NCBI GenBank assembly: GCA_016463225.1
Contig: JAEMRT010000044.1
Span: forward strand, 1 to 38,362
Direction of reading: 5' to 3'
Source: Sphingopyxis sp.
GTDB lineage: Bacteria > Pseudomonadota > Alphaproteobacteria > Sphingomonadales > Sphingomonadaceae
DNA: 38,362 nucleotides
Shown here one piece after another: positions 9,421 to 16,177 of the stretch. The notes below the pieces were generated by a model. That model did no database searches. It saw only the letters and a program-made list of their open reading frames with translations, and had not been told where the DNA came from. Made by a program: the position numbers and the translations under genes. The stretch's first letter is position 1; each line of letters opens with the position of its first letter.

Positions 9421-11114
9421 TACTCGTCTTCCCCGTTTCTCCACAGCAGCGGGGTGAGTTCGGACACGTCGACGTCGCGGCTTTCGTCAGGGAAGACGCC
9501 CAGCATCGGGCCGGCGCGAGTCACGACCTTGCTGACGACCGGCGCCGCGGTCCAGCCCGCGGTGCGCTGGCCCGAGCTATAGGCATTACCCTTGGGCTCG
9601 TCGATCATCACCAGCACGACATAGCGCGGATTGTCCATCGGGAAGGCGGCGGCAAAGGTCGCCACGACCGAGCTGCGGCGATAGCCGCCCGCACCGGGCT
9701 TTTCGGCGCTGCCGGTCTTGCCGCCGACGCGAAAGCCCGGAGCTTCGGCCTTTTTGCCGGTGCCGTCGGACACGATCAGGCGCAGCAGCTGGCGCATCCG
9801 CGCGCTGGTCGCGGCCTTGAACACGCGGCGGCCCTTCGGCGGCGCCTGATCGCCCAGCTTGGTGATCGTCGCGGGGCGATAGATACCGCCATTGACCAGC
9901 GCGGCATAGGCGCTGGCAAGGTGCAGCGGCGTGACCGCAATACCATGGCCATAGCCGGTGGTCATCGTGGTCAGCCGTCCCCAATCCTTGGGCCACAGCG
10001 GAAAGGCGCGCTCCTTCAGGTCGATCTGCGGCCGACCGTCAAATTCCAGGCTGCGGAACATCGCCTCCATCTTCTCGCGGCCAAGCTCGTCGGCGATGCG
10101 CGCGGTGGTGATGTTCGAGCTGTGGATCAGCGTTTCTGGGACGTTCAGCCAGCGGTTCGACGGATGGCTGTCGCGGATGCGAAAGCCCGCGATCGCCAGC
10201 GGCTGCGTTGCGTCGTAGCGGCGCGCCATGCTGGTCACGCTGCCCGCATCGATGGCGGCGGCGACGGTCAGCGGCTTGAAGGTCGAACCGAGTTCGTAGA
10301 GATTATGCGTCACCGCGTTGCGCCGCGCCGCCATATTCTCGGGCATCAGCTTATTGGGGTTATAGGTCGGCAGCGACGTCATCGCGGCGATTTCGCCGGT
10401 GTGGACGTCAAGGATGATCCCCGCGCCGCCGATCGCTTCCAGATTGGCGACCGCCGAACCCAGTTCGCTTTCGAGCACCCCCTGCACCCGTGCGTCGATC
10501 GACAGCGCCAGCGGCTCGCCGCGCGTCGCCTTGTCGATCAGGCGGCTGTCGAACGCGCCTTCGGCGCCGGTAACGCCATGCCCCGCCGCGTCGGTGAAAC
10601 CGAGCACATGCGCGGCGAGGCTGAGCTGCGGATACAGCCGTTCCTTTTCGCGTGGAAAGTCGAAACCGACGTCGCCGATCGCGTTTACAGCCGCGACCTG
10701 ATCGGGCAGCGCGCGGCGGCGGATATAGGTCGGGCGCGGTCCGCTGACCTTGGCCAGCAGCTCGGCACGGGACATGTCGGGAAAAATCTTGTACAGTTCG
10801 TCGGCCAGATATTGCCGGTTGTTGAGCAGCTTGGCCGGGACGACACGGATCGAATAGCCGTCGATCGTCCGCGCCAGCGGAATGCCGTTGCGGTCGACGA
10901 TGTCGGCACGCGCCGGCAGGAAGGCGGTCGAGGCCGATCCATTGCGCGACGCGGTGTCGAACATCGCGAAATACAGCAGCCGCATCGACACCAGAAAAAA
11001 TGCCGCCATGAACAGCAGCATCAGGATCATCAGGCGCTGCTGCGCGGTCAGCAAGATCTGCTGCCGCACGCCAGCGGTACGCACCCGGGTCGGACGGACG
11101 ACCAACGTGTTCAT
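9420..11114 (-). CDS. ftsI: Septal transpeptidase FtsI (penicillin-binding protein 3)
   Basis: FtsI is the class B PBP that crosslinks septal murein, working with FtsW. The start ATG at 11114 overlaps the ftsL stop (ATGA), giving 564 residues. A short cytoplasmic tail is followed by one membrane anchor (about 28-50), a pedestal domain including RADIVDRNGIPLA (69-81), and a transpeptidase domain with the three penicillin-binding motifs: STFK (277-280), SSN (332-334) and KTG (466-468). The sequence GSTFKPLT around the nucleophile is typical. The open frame continues upstream through ftsL and rsmH out of frame with them; that part is not coding. The C-terminal tail is rich in Asp/Glu. Confidence 0.97.
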   Translation of the reverse strand: MNTLVVRPTRVRTAGVRQQILLTAQQRLMILMLLFMAAFFLVSMRLLYFAMFDTASRNGSASTAFLPARADIVDRNGIPLARTIDGYSIRVVPAKLLNNRQYLADELYKIFPDMSRAELLAKVSGPRPTYIRRRALPDQVAAVNAIGDVGFDFPREKERLYPQLSLAAHVLGFTDAAGHGVTGAEGAFDSRLIDKATRGEPLALSIDARVQGVLESELGSAVANLEAIGGAGIILDVHTGEIAAMTSLPTYNPNKLMPENMAARRNAVTHNLYELGSTFKPLTVAAAIDAGSVTSMARRYDATQPLAIAGFRIRDSHPSNRWLNVPETLIHSSNITTARIADELGREKMEAMFRSLEFDGRPQIDLKERAFPLWPKDWGRLTTMTTGYGHGIAVTPLHLASAYAALVNGGIYRPATITKLGDQAPPKGRRVFKAATSARMRQLLRLIVSDGTGKKAEAPGFRVGGKTGSAEKPGAGGYRRSSVVATFAAAFPMDNPRYVVLVMIDEPKGNAYSSGQRTAGWTAAPVVSKVVTRAGPMLGVFPDESRDVDVSELTPLLWRNGEDE

Positions 11115-11704
11115 CGGGCGGGCTTCCCTCCTGCGGCTTCGGCGGCGGCGGCGCGCTTCAGGTCGGCGAGCGTCGATTCGGCGAGCAGCTGGTCTTCGAT
11201 CATCCTGAGCTGCTCGCGGCGGCGGGTCGGTGCCATGCGCGGGGCAATGTCGCTGCGGATGCCGGTCTCGGCCTGCGCCAGCACGACCGGCTTGGCCGCC
11301 GCGGGCTTGCTGGCAACCGGGCTTTCCTTGGGCGCGGCAGGTACGGCGACGGGCGACACCATTGCCATCAGCACCGGCGCAACCTCGTTGGCGCCGCGTG
11401 CGCGCGGCAGGCGGTCGAGCGAGGCCAGCTGGCGCTCGCTCTCCAGATACTGGTCGGCGGCGGGCGCGGAATAGCCGAAGGTATCGGCGTTCCACTGCTC
11501 GAGCTGGCGCATCGAGGCGCGCACCGCGAGTTCGGACTCGAGATAGCGGATATTGTCCCGGCTCCGCTCGATCTGCTTTTCGATGCGCGTCAGTTCGCTG
11601 CGCGTCGCCGCGACCTTCAGCGACACCGGATAGAGCATCATCGCACAGATCAGCACGAGCAGCACCAGTCCGATGCCCTGAAGTTTGCGCGCCGCCATCA
11701 GCAT
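11111..11704 (-). CDS. ftsL: Cell division protein FtsL
   Basis: FtsL is a bitopic divisome protein that, with FtsB and FtsQ, controls FtsWI activation. Start ATG 11704 is preceded by a strong Shine-Dalgarno (GGAGG at about 11712-11716, spacing 7). A second ATG two codons later (11698) would give a TGATG overlap with rsmH. The 197-residue product has a short cytoplasmic end, a membrane helix (about 10-29), then a heptad-like coiled coil (about 30-70, [20 protein letters not shown]). After that comes an Ala/Pro-rich linker and a charged C terminus ([16 protein letters not shown]). It is longer than E. coli FtsL (121 residues), as usual in sphingomonads. Assignment rests on position between rsmH and ftsI plus topology, because FtsL is weakly conserved. 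Confidence 0.85.
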   Translation of the reverse strand: MLMAARKLQGIGLVLLVLICAMMLYPVSLKVAATRSELTRIEKQIERSRDNIRYLESELAVRASMRQLEQWNADTFGYSAPAADQYLESERQLASLDRLPRARGANEVAPVLMAMVSPVAVPAAPKESPVASKPAAAKPVVLAQAETGIRSDIAPRMAPTRRREQLRMIEDQLLAESTLADLKRAAAAEAAGGKPAR

Positions 11705-12690
11705 GAGATCGCCTCCTTCATAGTGGATTGTCCCGGCCACGCCGGGGCTGCCGTCCGCACCGCGCTGCGCAGCGTTGCCGAGCGGGCGCGCGGGTTGCGC
11801 GCCTCTTCGGCCTTGCCCGGCCGCACCTTGCGCGCCGGGGTCTGGAATGAAGGAGCGTGCGCGGCGGCCGCAGCCGCAGGGCGATGGCGCGACCCGCCCG
11901 AATCGCCGCCGCTGCGCTCGCGCAGGAAATTCTTCACGATCCGGTCCTCGGTGCTGTGAAAGCTGACCACGGCCAGACGGCCGCCGGGTCGCAGCAGCCG
12001 CTCTGCGGCGGCCAGCCCCGCGGCCAGTTCGTCGAGTTCGGAATTGATATGGATGCGGATCGCCTGAAAGCTCTTGGTCGACGGGTCTTTCGGCGCGCCG
12101 GGCGGGTGGCGCAGCGCCTTGCGGATCACTGTCGCCAGCTCGGCGGTGCGGCTGAGCGGACGCGCGGCGACGATCGCGCGCGCCACGCGGCGCGACTGAC
12201 GCTCGTCGCCATAGTGAAACAGCACGTCGGCGATCTCGGTCTCGTCGGCGCGGTTCAGCCACTCGGCGGCGCTTTCGCCATCCTGCGCCATCCGCATGTC
12301 GAGCGGGCCGTCCTTCTGGAACGAAAAACCGCGTTCGCCCTGATCGAGCTGCATCGAAGAAACGCCGATGTCGAAGGTGATGCCGTCGACCGCGTCAATG
12401 CCGCGCTCGGCAAGCAGCCGGTCGATTTCGCCGAAACGGCCGTGGATGAGCTCCAGCTTGCCCTCGGCCTCGGCTACCAGCGCCTGCCCGTCGGTAATCG
12501 CGTCGGGATCGCGGTCGCAGGCGACGACATCGGCGCCCGCCGCGAGCATCGCGCGGGTGTAGCCGCCAGCACCAAAGGTAGCATCGACATGGCGCTCACC
12601 CGGGGCGATGGCGAGCGCAGCGATCACTTCGTCGCGCAGAACGGGGTCGTGGCGCGGGTCGCGAGGGAGATCGGAGGACAGGTCGCTCAT
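11698..12690 (-). CDS. rsmH: 16S rRNA m4C1402 methyltransferase RsmH (MraW)
   Basis: RsmH uses S-adenosylmethionine to methylate N4 of C1402 in the decoding centre of 16S rRNA. ATG 12690 overlaps the mraZ stop (ATGA) and gives 330 residues. Visible motifs are [10 protein letters not shown] (14-23), the SAM loop [15 protein letters not shown] (35-49), [19 protein letters not shown], and [16 protein letters not shown] near the C terminus. The last 70 residues are Ala/Arg/Pro rich and differ from the compact end of E. coli RsmH. In other bacteria the SHSLEDR version of the late motif is common; here it reads SFHSTEDR. The end overlaps the start region of ftsL. Confidence 0.97.
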   Translation of the reverse strand: MSDLSSDLPRDPRHDPVLRDEVIAALAIAPGERHVDATFGAGGYTRAMLAAGADVVACDRDPDAITDGQALVAEAEGKLELIHGRFGEIDRLLAERGIDAVDGITFDIGVSSMQLDQGERGFSFQKDGPLDMRMAQDGESAAEWLNRADETEIADVLFHYGDERQSRRVARAIVAARPLSRTAELATVIRKALRHPPGAPKDPSTKSFQAIRIHINSELDELAAGLAAAERLLRPGGRLAVVSFHSTEDRIVKNFLRERSGGDSGGSRHRPAAAAAAHAPSFQTPARKVRPGKAEEARNPRARSATLRSAVRTAAPAWPGQSTMKEAISC

Positions 12691-13187
12691 TTGCGCCCCT
12701 TCCCTTTGGTCGCATCCCACGCTGCGGCGAGCCGCTGCAGTACTGGATCGGCGTCGGCACATTCGGCAAGCGTCGGCAGCCACCAGATTTCGAAACGGCG
12801 ACCCGACCCGACAAAGGCGGTCGCACCGACATCGCCGACGCGGTCGCGATGGGTGAAGCCGGGCAGGAAGCGCCCGCTGTCGTCGAGCGCATAGGCGTCG
12901 GTATAGCTGAAGCGCTTCTTGAACTCGGCATCTTCGTCGAAATCGAGATTACGCGACCGTGCGGTGTCGCGGTCGCGCTCGATCTCGCCGTTCAGCCGGT
13001 CATATTGATCGTGGCCATAGGCGACGAGGCAGGGCAGCTTTTCGTGAAAGCCGACCCAAAGCACGCGCTGGCCGTCCGCAGTAAGGGGCACATTGTTGCG
13101 GAACTGAGAGGGGACGGCGATGCGTCCCTTGCCATCGATCGCGGCGAAGCTGGTTCCCGCATACTGGCCGGGCGTCACAATCGCCAT
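12687..13187 (-). CDS. mraZ: Transcriptional regulator MraZ
   Basis: MraZ is an AbrB/SpoVT-fold DNA-binding protein that represses its own dcw operon in E. coli. The 166-residue protein has two tandem MraZ repeats, each with the DxKGR/DxxGR hallmark: [14 protein letters not shown] (17-30) and [12 protein letters not shown] (about 101-112). The start ATG at 13187 follows a G-rich stretch (GGGGGGCAGAGCG) that can act as a weak ribosome binding site. This is the first gene of the dcw operon; its promoter and candidate operator lie at 13299-13343. The stop overlaps rsmH. The second repeat reads DDSGR rather than DKQGR, a common variant. Confidence 0.95.
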   Translation of the reverse strand: MAIVTPGQYAGTSFAAIDGKGRIAVPSQFRNNVPLTADGQRVLWVGFHEKLPCLVAYGHDQYDRLNGEIERDRDTARSRNLDFDEDAEFKKRFSYTDAYALDDSGRFLPGFTHRDRVGDVGATAFVGSGRRFEIWWLPTLAECADADPVLQRLAAAWDATKGKGRK

Positions 13188-13293
13188 CGCTCTGCCCCCC
13201 GTATGCGCCTGCGGGCAATACTTTCCTGACCCCGGAATCGCGTGATTCCAGCTGGTTCGGTGTCGGTGGAGATTGCCCCTCTCCGATTCCTGA
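13188..13293 (-). promoter_or_regulatory. Structured 5' leader of the mraZ/dcw transcript
   Basis: If transcription starts just downstream of the TATAGT box, the leader is about 105 nt. It contains a perfect 6-bp hairpin with a 4-nt loop (GGAATC 13234-13239, GATTCC 13244-13249). An outer 7-bp stem encloses it (GGGCAAT 13213-13219 with ATTGCCC 13272-13278). No U-tract follows either stem, so this is not a simple terminator. Seen in sequence; the RNA role is inference. Confidence 0.45.
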
Positions 13294-13298
13294 CTATC

Positions 13299-13343
13299 AA
13301 CTATAGATCGGGGTGAAAAGGGGTAATTTGGGGTGAAATAGGG
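13299..13343 (-). promoter_or_regulatory. dcw promoter with 10-bp-phased MraZ-type operator repeats
   Basis: On the plus strand four G-tracts start at 13310, 13320, 13330 and 13341 (the fourth repeat begins with A at 13340). Three of the units read GGGGTGAAAA, GGGGTAATTT and GGGGTGAAAT. This exact 10-bp phase is what is known for MraZ boxes (G-rich repeats one helical turn apart, upstream of mraZ). A near-consensus -10 box TATAGT lies on the minus strand at 13300-13305, so the repeats cover the spacer and -35 region. No good -35 is visible. The arrangement suggests repression by direct occlusion. The G-rich strand is opposite to the transcript here. Confidence 0.7.
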
Positions 13344-13460
13344 AATCTACTCCCAATTTGCCGCAAAACGCCCAAATGTGCGGTTGAATTGCGGTCGACA
13401 CGACTGTGGACGGCTGCCCGGCGCAGCTGGATCGGCACAAAATGGGACGAAATGGACGCC

Positions 13461-14624
13461 TCAATCGGCGCGGGCGCGAATCCACAGCGGTTGCAGCACC
13501 GCGACTCCTGCGCCGGGCCACAGCCGCGCCGCCAGCCATTCGATCGTGTCGGCCCGCCGCAGATGATCTGCGCCCGGTACAAGCGACGACCAAAGGGGCG
13601 CAAACAGCAGGTCAGCGTCCCCCACCAGCCACGCCTCGCCAGCGCCAATCCGGCATTGGGCAACGCGGCGGTCGGCGAAGGCTCGGCACGTCGAGGGCAG
13701 CTGCTCGAACCGGCCCGCGCTCGACAGGCGCAGTCGCGCGCCATCGACGTCGGCCGCCAAAGCCTCATTGTCATCGGTCGGCGCGGCGCCAAGCGTCACC
13801 CCCCAATGATCGAGCAGCGGCGTCAGCAGGCTGGTGACCGGTGGATTGCGCGGATCGCCGAGCGGATGCCGCGCGGGCCAGCCCGACAGCGCGTCAGCCA
13901 GCACCACCGCCTTGCCGCCACCGCGGACAAAGACGTCAATCGCGACCAATTCCTGCGGCGCCAGCGCGCGCGGGTGCGCGATCAGCAGCGTGCCGCCCGG
14001 TGGCGGCACATGATCGACCAGACTGTCGACCAGCGACACCGGCCCCATGGCCTCAAGCCCGACCAGCGCCGGATCATCCTCTGCCCCGTCCGAGATGATG
14101 GCCGCGATATCGCCGCTGCCCGACCAGCGCAGCGGCAGTCCGGTCAACATCGTTGCCGCGGGCGCGCCAGCTGAAGCAGCGGCGGGCCGATAGAGCGCAG
14201 CGAGCAAGATATGCCCCGCTGCGAACCAACCGAATACCAGCACCAACCCGGCGAACCACGGCAGCCATCGCACGCGCGGACGCCATTGCACCAGCCGATC
14301 GGCAACCCATCCCGCCGTTGCGCCCGCCACAAAGACCAGTGTGAGTTGCAGCCAACCCGCCGAACCCGCCAGGACAAGCCCGAGCAGTGCTTGCACTGCC
14401 GCCAGGATGGCGAGCGCCGTAAACAGGGTGAACCGCCGCAACCCGGCTCCTTCGCTGCGCTGCCAGACCGCGAGCAGCAGCATCGTCAATGCAAGGATAG
14501 GCAGCGCCAGCGCCGGATCGATGCGGCCGAGCAATGCCTGCCCGCCGCCAAGCCACGCCAGCAACACCGTCACAGAAGCAGTCAAGACAGCGCGCACCAT
14601 CGGGCGGCGCGACAATATCGTCAC
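13461..14624 (-). CDS. Polytopic membrane protein with GldG/ABC-auxiliary-like domain, function unknown
   Basis: The 387-residue product has about five membrane helices in its N-terminal part (roughly 12-33, 38-54, 66-86, 91-108 and 119-143). A soluble domain of about 220 residues follows. Its pattern, TLLIAHPRALAPQELVAIDV then FVRGGGKAVVLADAL and TPLLDHWGVTLG, resembles the 'ABC-type auxiliary' domain of GldG-like proteins or DUF4350. In those domains a beta strand is followed by 'L..EE...L..Y...GGKL...D'. This similarity is by eye only. No ABC ATPase is encoded nearby. The start is GTG 14624, overlapping the previous gene's TGA as GTGA, so it is the last gene of the cysK operon. The soluble domain could be periplasmic. 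I cannot assign a function. Confidence 0.75.
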   Translation of the reverse strand: MTILSRRPMVRAVLTASVTVLLAWLGGGQALLGRIDPALALPILALTMLLLAVWQRSEGAGLRRFTLFTALAILAAVQALLGLVLAGSAGWLQLTLVFVAGATAGWVADRLVQWRPRVRWLPWFAGLVLVFGWFAAGHILLAALYRPAAASAGAPAATMLTGLPLRWSGSGDIAAIISDGAEDDPALVGLEAMGPVSLVDSLVDHVPPPGGTLLIAHPRALAPQELVAIDVFVRGGGKAVVLADALSGWPARHPLGDPRNPPVTSLLTPLLDHWGVTLGAAPTDDNEALAADVDGARLRLSSAGRFEQLPSTCRAFADRRVAQCRIGAGEAWLVGDADLLFAPLWSSLVPGADHLRRADTIEWLAARLWPGAGVAVLQPLWIRARAD

Positions 14625-15007
14625 GGGGCGGATTTGCGCGCGCGCTGCAATGCGGGATCAGGCTCCAGATCGGGAACGGTCGCGGGCGACGGCGCAGCCT
14701 GCGGCACCTTTATCGCCGTTTCGGCATTTTCGTCCTTGGGCGACGGGGACACCGGCTGGACCCCCAATTCTTCGAGCGGCGCGCCGCTGCCCTGCTCTTC
14801 GCCCGGCATCTTCACCTCGGCAGAGGTTGCTGCGTCGCTCTCGACATTTTCGCGGGCGCGGTCGCCGATCAGCCCGGCCATGCCGACGAGCAACAGCACC
14901 GTCAGCACCCCGGCGATGCCAATCTGCAATCGCCGCATCGTGTCGTTGACGGGGGCCGGGACCGGCGCCACCGGCGGCGCATTCTTGTCGATCCGCATAT
15001 CGGTCAT
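14621..15007 (-). CDS. Small single-pass membrane protein, unknown function
   Basis: The 128-residue protein has a Pro-rich cytoplasmic N terminus of about 25 residues, one membrane helix (about 29-47, IGIAGVLTVLLLVGMAGLI), then an acidic, Pro/Ala/Glu-rich tail that looks disordered. The start ATG at 15007 overlaps the cysK stop (ATGA) and its TGA overlaps the GTG of the following membrane protein. It is therefore locked between the two genes and probably made in fixed ratio with the downstream membrane protein. The topology suggests an accessory subunit or a linker for the GldG-like protein. That is inference from gene order only; no known domain is recognised. Confidence 0.7.
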   Translation of the reverse strand: MTDMRIDKNAPPVAPVPAPVNDTMRRLQIGIAGVLTVLLLVGMAGLIGDRARENVESDAATSAEVKMPGEEQGSGAPLEELGVQPVSPSPKDENAETAIKVPQAAPSPATVPDLEPDPALQRARKSAP

Positions 15008-15984
15008 CGCGCTGCCTCCACCAGACCTTTACTCGCCAGCCACTCGGGATTGTAGAGCGTCGAGAGATAGCGAAACCCGCTGTCGCACAGGATGGTTGCG
15101 ATGCGCTTACCCGGGCCGAGCTGCCGCGCCAGCGCCATCGCTCCGGCGACATTGATCCCCGACGACAGCCCCAAGCACAGCCCCTCGTCATCGAGAAGCG
15201 CCCGAACAACCTCCAGTCCTTCAGCATCCGAGATGCGGAACTGGGTGTCGATCGGCGCGCCGTCGAGGTTGGCGGTGATCCGGTTCTGGCCGATCCCCTC
15301 GGCGACGCTATTGCCCTCGGCGCGCAGTTCGCCGCACTGGTAATAATTGTACAGCCCGGCGCCATGCGGGTCGGTCAGCGCGATGACGATGTCGGGATTA
15401 TGCGCCTTCAGCCCCAGCCCCGTACCCGCGATCGTACCGCCGGTCCCCGCGGAACAGGTGAAGCCATCGATGCGACCGCCCATCTGGTCCCAGATTTCTT
15501 CGGCGGTACCCATCACATGCGATTTGCGGTTGGCGATATTGTCGAACTGGTTGGCCCAGACCGCATTGTCGGTTTCCTCGGCAATCCGGCGTGAGGTGTG
15601 GACGAAATGGCCGGGGTTCGCGAAGGGCGCCGGCGGCACCAGCACCAGCTCGGCACCCAGCGCGCGGATCGTCGCCATCTTCTCGGCGCTCTGATTGTCG
15701 GGCATGACGATGATCGTCTTGTACCCCAACGCGTTACCGACCAGCGCGAGGCCGATGCCGGTATTGCCCGCCGTCCCCTCGACGATCGTGCCGCCGGGAC
15801 GCAGACTGCCATTCGCTTCGGCGTCGCGGACGATATAAAGCGCGGCGCGGTCCTTTACCGATCCGCCGGGGTTGGCATATTCGCATTTGCCCCAGATTTC
15901 GCAGCCGGTGGCTTCGCTTGGCCCCTTCAGCAGCACCAGCGGGGTGTTGCCGATCAGATCGAGGCTGTTTGCAGCAATAGTCAT
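15004..15984 (-). CDS. cysK: Cysteine synthase (O-acetylserine sulfhydrylase), CysK-type PLP enzyme
   Basis: The enzyme makes L-cysteine from O-acetylserine and sulfide with pyridoxal phosphate. The 326-residue product shows LIGNTPLVLL (10-19), NPGGSVKDRAA (38-48) with PLP lysine K44, the phosphate-substrate loop EGTAGNTGIG (69-78), the glycine-rich PLP phosphate loop SAGTGGTIAGTG, and CDSGFRYLSTLY near the C terminus. The loop reads GTAGNTG rather than the TSGNTG of E. coli CysK, so a related beta-replacement activity is possible. The start ATG at 15984 has no strong Shine-Dalgarno. It is the first gene of a three-gene overlapping run with two membrane proteins, an unusual partnership for cysK. 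Confidence 0.92.
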   Translation of the reverse strand: MTIAANSLDLIGNTPLVLLKGPSEATGCEIWGKCEYANPGGSVKDRAALYIVRDAEANGSLRPGGTIVEGTAGNTGIGLALVGNALGYKTIIVMPDNQSAEKMATIRALGAELVLVPPAPFANPGHFVHTSRRIAEETDNAVWANQFDNIANRKSHVMGTAEEIWDQMGGRIDGFTCSAGTGGTIAGTGLGLKAHNPDIVIALTDPHGAGLYNYYQCGELRAEGNSVAEGIGQNRITANLDGAPIDTQFRISDAEGLEVVRALLDDEGLCLGLSSGINVAGAMALARQLGPGKRIATILCDSGFRYLSTLYNPEWLASKGLVEAAR

Positions 15985-16110
15985 GCCCCTGATCTAGGAC
16001 CGCTTCCCCGGCCTCGCAAGACAGCTTCGCTTGCTCAGCGCATGATCGGCCTTTGTCGACAAACGGGCGCCCTCCTCCGACGAACGGCTGCGCAAGCCGG
16101 GCAGCGGGGG

Positions 16111-16136
16111 TTGTTATTGTGACAGTATATCATTAC
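16111..16136 (+). promoter_or_regulatory. AT-rich candidate operator/promoter of the ZnuD-like receptor
   Basis: In the 193-bp gap between the divergent cysK and receptor genes, one AT-rich island stands out. It starts TTGTTATTGTGACAG and continues TATATCATTAC. The complementary strand begins GTAATGATATA, which resembles one half of Fur/Zur-type boxes, but the second half is a poor inverted match. It lies about 40 bp before the receptor start. A zinc-responsive site is an inference from the downstream gene. Confidence 0.3.
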
Positions 16137-16177
16137 TGGAGCCCGCACAGGTCGCCATAGAACAGGACTCTCCCGTT

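Noticed and set aside
11715..11960. Low-complexity 3' end of rsmH as a frameshift or decayed end
   Set aside because: The frame remains open to a stop that overlaps ftsL in the cluster's usual style; Ala/Arg-rich tails occur in alphaproteobacterial RsmH.
15985..16000. cysK as a leaderless transcript, with TAGATC just before the ATG as -10 and TTGCGA 17 bp upstream
   Set aside because: The hexamer matches are poor, and the inference rests on spacing only.
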